Positions 7,846 through 16,100 of a stretch of 47,510 nucleotides of DNA are shown here, in pieces. The translations under genes were made by a program, and so were the position numbers. Positions within the stretch are counted from its first letter, which is position 1. The number at the start of each line of letters is the position of its first letter. Origin of the DNA: an uncultured Prevotellaceae bacterium (GTDB lineage Bacteria; Bacteroidota; Bacteroidia; Bacteroidales; Bacteroidaceae); assembly GCA_946625675.1 (NCBI GenBank), contig CAMOTI010000084.1:1-47510 (forward strand), read 5' to 3'. Below the pieces are notes generated by a model that saw nothing but the letters and a program-made list of their open reading frames with translations, did no database searches and had not been told where the DNA came from.

Positions 7846-8508
7846 ATGAATTTAGATAAAGACAGTGCTCTGGTTGTATTTTCTGGCGGTCAGGACAGCA
7901 CTACCTGCTTGTTTTGGGCAAAGAGGCACTTCAAACATGTCTGCGCCCTGACGTTCAAATATGGCCAGAAACATGTTCTTGAGATAGAACAAGCCAAAGA
8001 GATAGCCCGGATAGCCGACGTTCCGATAGAAGTTATGGATGTCAGTTTCATCAGTGGATTGAGCAGCGGTTGCTCGCTGACAGACAACAGCATAGAGATG
8101 GACGAGGACAAGCCCGCAGACGCTCCGCCAAACACTTTTGTACCAGGCCGGAATTTGTTTTTCTTGTCGATCGCAGCCGTTTATGCCAGGGAAAAAGGTT
8201 GTATGAACCTGGTAACAGGCGTTTCGCAGACCGACTATTCCGGTTATCCTGACTGCAGAGACTCGTTTATCCGCTCGCTGAACGTGTCGTTAAACTTGTC
8301 GATGGACGAGCAGTTCGTAATCCACACGCCACTGATGTGGCTTGACAAATGCGAGACATGGGCATTGGCAGACGAGCTTGGCGTATTTGACTTAGTACGT
8401 ACAAAGACCTTGACTTGCTACAACGGGATAATCGGTGACGGATGCGGAGAGTGTCCGGCATGCAAGTTGAGACGAAGAGGACTGGAACAGTATCTTCGGC
8501 TTAGTTGA
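7846..8508 (+). CDS. queC: 7-cyano-7-deazaguanine (preQ0) synthase
   Basis: ATP-dependent enzyme that converts 7-carboxy-7-deazaguanine to preQ0. The 220 residues carry the P-loop [10 protein letters not shown] near the start, the middle segment [17 protein letters not shown], and [16 protein letters not shown]. The C-terminal zinc site is [25 protein letters not shown] with four cysteines. The 161-bp gap to the transporter gene holds the palindrome and no other gene. QueC and QueF act in sequence; QueD and QueE are not in the window. Heptamer repeats begin at its stop codon. Confidence 0.97.
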   Translation: MNLDKDSALVVFSGGQDSTTCLFWAKRHFKHVCALTFKYGQKHVLEIEQAKEIARIADVPIEVMDVSFISGLSSGCSLTDNSIEMDEDKPADAPPNTFVPGRNLFFLSIAAVYAREKGCMNLVTGVSQTDYSGYPDCRDSFIRSLNVSLNLSMDEQFVIHTPLMWLDKCETWALADELGVFDLVRTKTLTCYNGIIGDGCGECPACKLRRRGLEQYLRLS

Positions 8509-8524
8509 GAGTTTAATGTTGGGA
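8504..8524 (+). repeat. heptamer repeat, 3 units, overlapping the queC stop
   Basis: GTTGAGA GTTTAAT GTTGGGA: three 7-nt units of the GTTnARA type that include the queC TGA. The rest of the 128-bp gap to queF shows nothing recognisable. Confidence 0.5.
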
Positions 8525-8636
8525 TGATTGCTATAACGTAATACAGCTTATACAAGAACCAATCGATAGAAATCAAAGTAATTCATTCTATTAAAGCAAA
8601 ATAACAAACTTTATTCAAGTAAGAGTTTAAAAGTAT

Positions 8637-9107
8637 ATGGAAGGACGCGAACATGAGGGTCTTCAGTCCCTTGGAAAGAAAACAGAATACAGGACGGACT
8701 ATAGCCCTGAAGTGTTGGAGACATTTGAGAACAAGCATCAAGGAAATGACTACTGGGTGGTATTCAACTGTCCGGAGTTCACAAGTCTATGTCCGATAAC
8801 CGGCCAGCCTGACTTTGCAGAGATCAAAATCAAATATATTCCAGATGTACGCATGATTGAAAGCAAAAGTCTGAAACTGTATTTGTTCAGTTTCCGCAAC
8901 CATGGTGACTTCCATGAGGACTGCGTGAACAAGATCATGAAGGACTTGATTCAGTTGATGGATCCTAAATACATCGAGGTTGTGGGACTTTTCACTCCCC
9001 GCGGTGGAATTTCCATCTATCCATATGCGAATTATGGCCGTCCCGGCACTAAGTATGAGCAGCTGGCAGAACATCGTTTTATGAATCATAGCCTGTCGGC
9101 ACAGTAG
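8637..9107 (+). CDS. queF: NADPH-dependent preQ0 reductase
   Basis: Reduces the nitrile of preQ0 to the aminomethyl of preQ1, the base inserted into tRNA by Tgt. At 156 residues it is the short, single-domain (B. subtilis-like) type. [18 protein letters not shown] carries the nucleophile Cys52 and proton donor Asp59, with the same 7-residue spacing as Cys55/Asp62 of B. subtilis Que[21 protein letters not shown] is the family's substrate- and NADPH-contacting segment. It is followed after 10 bp by the EamA gene, so the two are probably cotranscribed. Confidence 0.97.
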   Translation: MEGREHEGLQSLGKKTEYRTDYSPEVLETFENKHQGNDYWVVFNCPEFTSLCPITGQPDFAEIKIKYIPDVRMIESKSLKLYLFSFRNHGDFHEDCVNKIMKDLIQLMDPKYIEVVGLFTPRGGISIYPYANYGRPGTKYEQLAEHRFMNHSLSAQ

Positions 9108-9117
9108 TTGTATTGAC

Positions 9118-10068
9118 ATGGCATATCTGGGAGAATTCATATCGCTGATTGTAGCAGTCTTGTGGACTGCCTCCGCCCTGTCTGCCGAAATAGCGACAAA
9201 ACGCACCGGCGTGCTGGTTTTGAACGTATGGCGCATGGGTTTGGCTTTGGCGGCATGCTCTTTGTTGCTTTTTTTCTCTACAGGGCATCCATTGCCGCTG
9301 ATGGCAGGCGGACAAGCTTGGCTATGGCTGCTGCTCAGTGGTTTCGTTGGCTATTTTTTAGGTGACTGGTGTTTGTTCAACAGCTACTTGGTGATCGGTT
9401 CCCGCTTCGGTCAGTTGTTCATGACGTTGGCTCCGGCATTCACCGCTTTTTTCGCCTGGGTGATGATAGGGCAGACGTTGTCGTGGTTTACGTTGCTTGC
9501 CATGTTGATCACGCTATTGGGAATCGGTGTGGCCGTGACCGACAAGAAAGGCACGGAGTCGGGTCATCCAGTTACGTTTAAAGGCGTATTGCTGGGCATA
9601 GGCGCGGCATTAGGACAGGGATTGGGACTGGTGATGAGCAAGATTGGCTTGGACCATTTCACTTCGAACATAGAGGGAACAGAGCTGTCGGACATGGGTT
9701 TCGTTTTACCGTTTGCCAGCAATCTGATTCGCTGTATCGCAGGTCTTATTTGTTATACGGGTTGGCTGATGGTGAGTCGTGCCCGACACGCACACGGAGC
9801 ACGCCCTCCACTTGGCAGTATGCTTCGCGACAGGAAAGCGATGATAGCGTTATGCGTGACGTTGGTTTCCGGTCCGTTCCTTGGCGTAGGGCTTTCGTTG
9901 GCAGCTGTGCAGTACACAGCAGCAGGCATCGCGTCCACCATTATGGCGACTACGCCAATACTGATACTGCTGCCTTCGCATTGGCTGTTCGGCCAGCGTA
10001 TAACATTGCGTGCAATCGTGGGAGCATTGATTTCGTGTGTGGGCGTGTCGTTATTTTTCATGGTGTGA
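9118..10068 (+). CDS. EamA/DMT-family membrane transporter
   Basis: A 316-residue inner-membrane protein with about ten hydrophobic helices in two EamA halves. The first half runs from EFISLIVAVLWTASALSAEI to LGIGVAVTDKKG; the second starts at FKGVLLGIGAALGQGLGLVMSK and ends ISCVGVSLFFMV. The family exports or imports small metabolites, and the substrate cannot be told from sequence. The 10-bp gap after queF suggests cotranscription, but a link to queuosine is only an inference from position. It ends before a bidirectional hairpin at 10174. Confidence 0.88.
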   Translation: MAYLGEFISLIVAVLWTASALSAEIATKRTGVLVLNVWRMGLALAACSLLLFFSTGHPLPLMAGGQAWLWLLLSGFVGYFLGDWCLFNSYLVIGSRFGQLFMTLAPAFTAFFAWVMIGQTLSWFTLLAMLITLLGIGVAVTDKKGTESGHPVTFKGVLLGIGAALGQGLGLVMSKIGLDHFTSNIEGTELSDMGFVLPFASNLIRCIAGLICYTGWLMVSRARHAHGARPPLGSMLRDRKAMIALCVTLVSGPFLGVGLSLAAVQYTAAGIASTIMATTPILILLPSHWLFGQRITLRAIVGALISCVGVSLFFMV

Positions 10069-10173
10069 AATGATAAGATTTTCACAGACACACGTATTAC
10101 GGACATACAAACAACGTACAAACATAAAGTAAGTTCGTACATGTGATGATTACAATAGGATAAAAAGCCGAAA

Positions 10174-10203
10174 GCGAAGCTATGAATTGCTCCATAGTTT
10201 CGC
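10174..10203. terminator. bidirectional hairpin terminator between convergent genes
   Basis: An 11-bp stem GCGAAGCUAUG / CAUAGUUUCGC (one G-U) with an 8-nt loop. Both sides are followed by pyrimidine-rich runs (CTCCTTTTTCTC on plus, TTTCGGCTTTTT on minus). It would end the EamA transcript and possibly a minus transcript from the box at 10278. Confidence 0.6.
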
Positions 10204-10308
10204 CTTCAATTCTCTCCTTTTTCTCAGAAATTTCACATCCGTCACGGACGATACTAAACAATTATGATTTGTTGATGCAAAGTTACGAAGAAAAAGGGTA
10301 TGCGTCAA
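10174..10308 (-). ncRNA. possible small minus-strand transcript between convergent genes (tentative)
   Basis: The gap 10069-10381 holds no convincing gene, although the track lists a 71-residue frame. On the minus strand there is a perfect -7 box TAACTTTG (10278-10285) with TTGA/ATTG near the -33 spacing (10305-10309). Reading left, the next element is the hairpin at 10174-10203 with its own T-run. This would give an RNA of about 100 nt, or the box could be a relic. Confidence 0.25.
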
Positions 10309-10381
10309 TCATCATTTGTTATGAAAATAGGCATAAAGACGGGCAGAAATCCCCAAAATCACATTTAACCATGAAAACACC

Positions 10382-11641
10382 CTATCGTTTCACATAAATT
10401 GGGCAAGAAACGGAAATGCCGGTGTTGTGCGCTTTGAAGGCATGGGCGCGGACGTAGGCACCGAGGGCTATGTTGTTGAGTTTTGGGAAATGGTATTTGA
10501 GTCCGATGGTCTCGTAGAAGGGTTGCTCCACTTCGCAGGCTTTTTTTCCGTGCTGCCTGAAGACATAGAACCCAAAGGACATGGAGAGAGAGAGGTTGTG
10601 GTAGAAGACATCGTGCTTGCCTGAAATACCTATGGATATGGGTGAGTGACTCTTATGATAACCGTTGATTTTGTCGAGTTTCTTCACGCGGTCCATATAA
10701 GAAAGATAATAGACATCTATTCCGACCCCTGACGCCCATCTTCGCGCATATCGGCTCATGTAGTCGGCAGAGAGGGTGTATACAGCGTATTTCGAGAAAT
10801 TGTTTGAACGGTAGTCCGGGTCGTCCATAGGTGTTTTGAACTGTGTCTGCAGCCAGTCTTCATACAGCGTGCAAAAACCGACGTTTGCGGTGATGTTCCA
10901 GTATTTTGTCTTGTCGAAGGGAACCGTCTGTTTATATTGATCCTTCTTCAGGAGTTCGTCATAATAAGGATAATACACCAGTCCGAGGGTTGGTCCGATT
11001 GTGTTTGACCCTTTGTTCGGTCGTTTAAGCGTACCGGAGCTGTGGTGGTTGAACTCGATTCCCGCCTTGAGTCCCCAGTCTTTGGCAAAACGGTAGGTGG
11101 CGTGGAAGGCCGCACCGAAATAGATGGTCATGTGACTTGAAATCATAAGGTTGTCGGGGGAAGACGTCCTATTGTATTTTTTATTGGCGAATCCGAGTCC
11201 GATATTAAAAGCATAATCAGTCTCCCACCTGTAGTTTCGGAAGAAAGGCCGTTCGAATCCGGCATATACAGATAGTGCGTTTCCCAGTCTGGAATCAAAG
11301 TCTACAGGTTGTCCCAATCCGAGGTCTCCATCTGCATCGCGGTGTAGCTTGACATGGTTGTAGAGATTATAGTTGATTCCGGCATAGAACGTCGGGAATC
11401 CATAATCCTGGGCAAAGATGTCCTGGTCGCTTGGCAATGACACATGACGCAGTTGTGCAGAGAGCGTGACCGCCCCGTTTTGGCTGACCAGTTCCTTGAT
11501 TTGCGTGTCCATGGTAGGCACGACGCATGGATTAACCATCAGCTGTCCTCCCCAGTGCTTGATGGTGTCGTTGACTTCAGCAGAGACAGCAGTGAAAAAG
11601 AAACAGAAAAGAGCTAAAAAAAAGACCTTGGATTTATTCAT
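10382..11641 (-). CDS. PagL/acyloxyacyl hydrolase-like outer-membrane protein
   Basis: A 419-residue protein with a signal peptide (MNKSKVFFLALFCFFFTAVSA), then many alternating, aromatic-ended strands typical of an outer-membrane beta-barrel. GIEFNHHSSGTLKRPNKGSN resembles the His-x-Ser region of PagL lipid A 3-O-deacylases; I could not place the third catalytic residue with confidence. Bacteroidota homologues are usually labelled acyloxyacyl hydrolase. The ORF-track start is a GTG at 11662. The ATG at 11641 is chosen because the signal peptide starts there and it overlaps the stop of the preceding gene (ATGAATAA), implying coupled translation. Role inferred: lipid A or envelope remodelling. 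Confidence 0.7.
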   Translation of the reverse strand: MNKSKVFFLALFCFFFTAVSAEVNDTIKHWGGQLMVNPCVVPTMDTQIKELVSQNGAVTLSAQLRHVSLPSDQDIFAQDYGFPTFYAGINYNLYNHVKLHRDADGDLGLGQPVDFDSRLGNALSVYAGFERPFFRNYRWETDYAFNIGLGFANKKYNRTSSPDNLMISSHMTIYFGAAFHATYRFAKDWGLKAGIEFNHHSSGTLKRPNKGSNTIGPTLGLVYYPYYDELLKKDQYKQTVPFDKTKYWNITANVGFCTLYEDWLQTQFKTPMDDPDYRSNNFSKYAVYTLSADYMSRYARRWASGVGIDVYYLSYMDRVKKLDKINGYHKSHSPISIGISGKHDVFYHNLSLSMSFGFYVFRQHGKKACEVEQPFYETIGLKYHFPKLNNIALGAYVRAHAFKAHNTGISVSCPIYVKR

Positions 11642-12329
11642 GATTTTTAATGGCGATGACACAATGGAGGATCAGAGGAATGCCGTAAAGCAAAATAGCG
11701 AGGATCACAACAGGCTGAGGCCATTCCTGTCCTGGTATGAAATCGAGAAAAAAAGCATGCAGGATCATGGCTAAAAGCTGCGAAACGACAAAAAGAGTGA
11801 TGAAATAGTCAGCAATCCTCACTGGCAGGCTGACCGTGGCCTTCACGACATCGCTGACAGCATTGAACCTGCCGATGGAATAAGCATAAATGATTGATAG
11901 CAGATAAAGAATGAAAGCTATGATAGGGAACAATCCTCGCTGCAACGCCGAGTTGCTGAATGTGCCAAACGCGCTAAGAAGGATATTACCCGGAAGAAGC
12001 GAAAGAATGACAGCAAAAGTGATTAAAAATCCCAGGGCAGCAGCCACCAGCATATAAGCCCTCTTCTGTCTGAGGTATTTCTGCTTGGAAAATCCCGATA
12101 AGATGCCAGACTCGGCAATCATGCTCACCGTGGCAGCTCCCATGACCACATAATGCCATGGCGCCATACGGAAATTATACATAATCGTGGCCACCATCCA
12201 TCTCATCCCTTCGCTTGAAAGGATGTTTCTGCAGTTGGCTCCATAGACATTGGCAATCCATGATACGACAGCCGTAATGACGATAAGAGCCAACAAGATA
12301 ATGGGCAGCAAATAAAGAAATCGTCGCAA
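11634..12329 (-). CDS. six-helix inner-membrane protein, AbgT-like N-terminus
   Basis: A 231-residue protein with about six membrane helices. The segment NILSSEGMRWMVATIMYNF, followed by VVMGAATVSMIAESGIL, resembles the start of AbgT-family transporters, but those are about 500 residues long, so this would be a compact relative or only a resemblance. The frame has no ATG ahead of the first helix; the TTG at 12329 is preceded in frame by a TAG seven codons upstream. Start choice is therefore uncertain (TTG, or a frameshift from the upstream ATG in the neighbouring frame). It sits between the response regulator and the PagL-like gene and overlaps the latter by 8 bp. Function unknown. Confidence 0.6.
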   Translation of the reverse strand: MRRFLYLLPIILLALIVITAVVSWIANVYGANCRNILSSEGMRWMVATIMYNFRMAPWHYVVMGAATVSMIAESGILSGFSKQKYLRQKRAYMLVAAALGFLITFAVILSLLPGNILLSAFGTFSNSALQRGLFPIIAFILYLLSIIYAYSIGRFNAVSDVVKATVSLPVRIADYFITLFVVSQLLAMILHAFFLDFIPGQEWPQPVVILAILLYGIPLILHCVIAIKNHE

Positions 12330-12409
12330 GAGGAAATAATAGTAATTTATCTAAAAAAGTAATACGAATAGCTTTCATCACAACAGAAAGGAGGTCACCA
12401 CTCCCCCAC

Positions 12410-13135
12410 TTAATCGTCGTCAGGCTCAAGATTGTCGATGTCGATAATTCTGAGCTGTATCGCTCTCGTGACAAGTCTGGTGGCATTTACTCCATTGAGC
12501 CTTTCAGAATCAGAAAAGAGTCTGTTGATGAGGTCCATCTGCCGTTTTTCAAGCGACTTCACTCCGAAAGGCATGCCTCTGAGTTGCGCAATCATGTCCT
12601 TGGTGTATCCAAGAGCCAGGTGTCTGAGGAACCTCTCGTCGTACTCATCGATGTCGTAATCGACAAACGCCTCCTGCTTCCTGGACTCACTAAGCACCGA
12701 GCGGCGATATCTCTCCAGGATTTTCTCGAGGATAGGCTGATTGAACACGAGCCGTTTGCCGTCCATAACGCTTTGCACATCCCCTTTGGTAAGAAGCTCG
12801 CCACTTTTAAGAATGATTCCGTCGGCCCCTGCGTCCAGCACATCTACCCACAACTTCTCATTAAGCGTTTCGCCAGTAAAAATAAGCACATGCAAATCTT
12901 TGTATTGTTTTCTGAGTTTCCGGCAGATTTCCACTCCGATAGTTGTGGATCCTCCGAGTCCCAGATCCAGCAATACGAGGTCCGGCACTTGCTGTTTGAT
13001 CAGTTTCCAGAAATCCTCCTCATTCTGTGCAGTGCCGATGATTTCGGCCTGCGGGATGTCGTTTTTGAAAATTTCCTCAGTTCCTTTAAGTTCGAGTTTG
13101 ACATCCTCCACGATGATGACCTTGAATTTGTCCAT
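12410..13135 (-). CDS. response regulator with divergent C-terminal DNA-binding-like domain
   Basis: A 241-residue protein. The receiver domain (about 1-125) has the acidic pair Glu10/Asp11 (VEDVK), the phospho-acceptor Asp57 (LVLLDLGLGG), Thr in LIFTGE, and the Lys in GIILKSG. The C-terminal part (about 165-235), from FLRHLALGYTKDMIAQLRGM through KRQMDLINRLF, has the spacing of a LuxR/NarL-type helix-turn-helix but is divergent. It lies 43 bp after the giant kinase on the same strand and is almost certainly its partner. Targets are unknown; the membrane and PagL-like genes downstream are plausible, as is the divergent efflux operon. Confidence 0.85.
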   Translation of the reverse strand: MDKFKVIIVEDVKLELKGTEEIFKNDIPQAEIIGTAQNEEDFWKLIKQQVPDLVLLDLGLGGSTTIGVEICRKLRKQYKDLHVLIFTGETLNEKLWVDVLDAGADGIILKSGELLTKGDVQSVMDGKRLVFNQPILEKILERYRRSVLSESRKQEAFVDYDIDEYDERFLRHLALGYTKDMIAQLRGMPFGVKSLEKRQMDLINRLFSDSERLNGVNATRLVTRAIQLRIIDIDNLEPDDD

Positions 13136-13178
13136 ATATTGTTATTGTTTTATTGAAAATCAGGCATCTGAAAGCAGA

Positions 13179-16100
13179 CTAAGAATCAGCTTCAGATTGA
13201 AGTTGTGATGACTCTCTTGCAGCAGGAATGGTGAAACACAGTTGCAGTCCGTTTCCGTCATTGTCGAGTTGACAGGCATATATTCTGCATCCCCTCCTCA
13301 CGTGTTCGTCGTGCTCACGTATGATTTGCTTGGCGATGAGCATCTGTGCCCCGTTAAGCCTGTCGAGCTGAGGGTCGTATACCAGGGCTTCGGGATAGAA
13401 CATCGACTTGATTTCATCCTGCGACTTTTTGATGTTGTCGAAAGAAAATGCAAACTTAATAAATTCTTGTGACTTTTCAAAATTCAGCGTCAAAGTTCCT
13501 TTATTTTTTTGTAAATATAAAGCCTCAACAACATTTTCGATGAGATAGAAGAGCATAGTCTGGTCAGCGACCACCATCCATCCGTAAGACTCCGGCTTCG
13601 ACTGATGGACAAAATTCACTTCCGTATCATACTTCCTGGCATATTTTTTGACAGTCTTTTCGACGAACGCAGCCACCTCGGCAATCTTTATGTTTTTTCT
13701 TTTGAACATCGGGCGTTGTATTTGCTTGGCTGTACAGTCGGCAAGAATAGTGAAGATCTCCTTATAATAAGAAGTCAGTTCCGCCATTGAGTTCACATTG
13801 TCCTCCAAGAGCTCCGGATTATTCCAACATTCAGTCTTGCTGATGTTATCCACAATCTGCCGGATTCTGTTGGGATAATACATGGTTTCGTGCTTGATGG
13901 TTGACAATGTATTATCGATGACCAGGTTCTGCACATGTACGAGGTTCGCCTCTCTGTCGGCCCTTCTTTTCTCATCCTCAATAATCTCGATGTTGTCGTT
14001 GATGCTCTCCATCCTAACAGATGAATAGTAGATATTCTCAGCAGTGTACTTAGCGATATTGCGCAGCATCCGCTCATCGTTGTCGTTCAGATGGTCGCTA
14101 TAAAGCAGAAAGGCAATCACGCCAATGGTTGCGCCATTATCGATGTCGAGTGTGTAAATACGGGTCTTGCCATTGTCGAGTGTAAGATTCGCTTTCTTCT
14201 CGAATGCATCCTTGATGACAGACTCCAAATATTCTTGTTGCGGACAGTTTTCGGAGAAATAGATTTTGTCCTTCCCCATGCAGAGCACTACTCCATTGGT
14301 TCGTCTGACTTCGTTGACTCCCTGCCTTATGATTGTGGCCAGGCTTTTCTCGTCTTCGTTGTTGAAAATCCTGCGGTTCAACTCAAGAATCTGCCTCATG
14401 GCAAATGTGGGAAGGATATTGTTTTTGTAATAGATGAAATAATAGATGACCGCTCCAGTCAGGATTGCCGTGATGACAAGGAATAGAAGAGTTTTTCCGT
14501 TGCCGTTTGCCTGTTTTATCTCATTACATCTTGCATCGAGCTCCTTATCTTGAGATGAGTTCTTGTGCAGTCGGTTGAAAATTTCATTATTATAGAAATA
14601 AAGATTCCATTGCTTAAGTGCAAGTGCCGCAATAGCCACCTCGTTTCTCATCTGCATGATGGTCTGGTAGTCAGTGATAAATCCGTCGTTCCACCACTCC
14701 ACCTCAGCCATTGCCTTTTCATCATAAATCTTGATGATCTTTGTGCTGTCAGGGTTTTGCTTCATGTAGAACTTGTTGAGATGGAAAATGACGGAATCGG
14801 CCATTTGCAACGCAAATTGGTATTGCTGATTGACGTTGGCGTTGAAGAGGTCCTGCACGAAATAGTTGGCCATGATGACATCAGAATCATTCGGCTGAGC
14901 AGAAATCTTGGTGTGCACATCGTCGAGCTGACGCTTCTCATGATGGCAAGACGAGAAAAGCATAGGTAAAACAAGAGCAAGCATCATCAGCTTGTTTCTG
15001 ACAGTCCCTTTTGGAAGTCTGAAGAAAAACCGGCTTCCCTTTCCGATTTGGCTTTCTATTCCGAATTTGCAAACACTGAAAACGGAGTTGGTTTTCTTGT
15101 ACTTGTCGATAATGCCTTTGCAGTTGAGCAATCCGAATCCAAACCCCTTGTTTTTCTTCAGTTCCTCATCAGAGTCGGTATCACCGATTTTTGCAGAGTC
15201 ATACACTTTCTCTCCGAGTATGGTGTTCACGTCTTCCTGTGTCATTCCCCTGCCTTGGTCTTTCACCGACACCTCCACATAACCATCCTGTTCCTTCGCA
15301 TAAAGTTCCACCTCCCCACGATCGAACGAGTACTTTCTGGCATTTTCAAGGAGCGTGTTCATCATGAAGAGCGTGAGCGCCCTGTCCGCTTTCACGACAG
15401 AGTCGGTGTCCTGTATAATCAATTCAATCCCTTTCGCCTTGAACGACCTGAGATTGGTTTTGAGAATGTCGAAAAGAGGCATGAGAGGGAAATTCTCAAT
15501 ATTGAGCGACACCTCTCCCTGCCTTATCTTGATCCATGATGAGAGGATATCGTTGTAGACATTGATGCGCTCAATCAGTTCAGCGACATAATTGAGCCTG
15601 CGCTCAACCAGTGGTCTGACATCCAGAATCATCTGTTCCTGTTGCGCTTTTCCTCCGCTATCTTTCGCCCCGTTGATGTCCTCTCTGATTTTCCTGACCT
15701 CATTGACCGCCCTGTCGAGGAAAGGAGTGATGGCATAAACGATGGCCAGGCATGTAGCCTTGTTGATGTATTGCCGTTTCTGCTCGTCGAGCCTTTTCTC
15801 CTTGCTTATTCTCTCAGCCATGGCCATTTCCTGATGTTCTTCCAGATTAGAGAAGTCGAGGTCGGTCTTTTCTCTCCATCTGACCATTTCCTGCTCCATG
15901 CTCTTCTGCTCTTGCATGAAATTTCTGAGATAGTTGTTTTTCACCTTCCTTGTGAGATATACGAGAGCGAAAGCGAAGAGGGTAAGAAAGACGGCAGCAA
16001 AAATCATATATCGGTTGACGTCGGCCTGTTCCTTTTGGAGTGTGGCAAGAATCTGTTCCATTCTTTTGTCCTGCCGGGTGATGTCCCTGATATCCAGGAA

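Noticed and set aside
10182-10397. 71-residue plus frame between convergent genes
   Set aside because: Begins inside a terminator hairpin and has no motif; the region is better read as non-coding.
12175-12486. 103-residue minus frame with an ATG ahead of the membrane-protein gene
   Set aside because: It overlaps the response-regulator end and leaves the hydrophobic frame after a few residues; kept only as a possible frameshift explanation for the TTG start.
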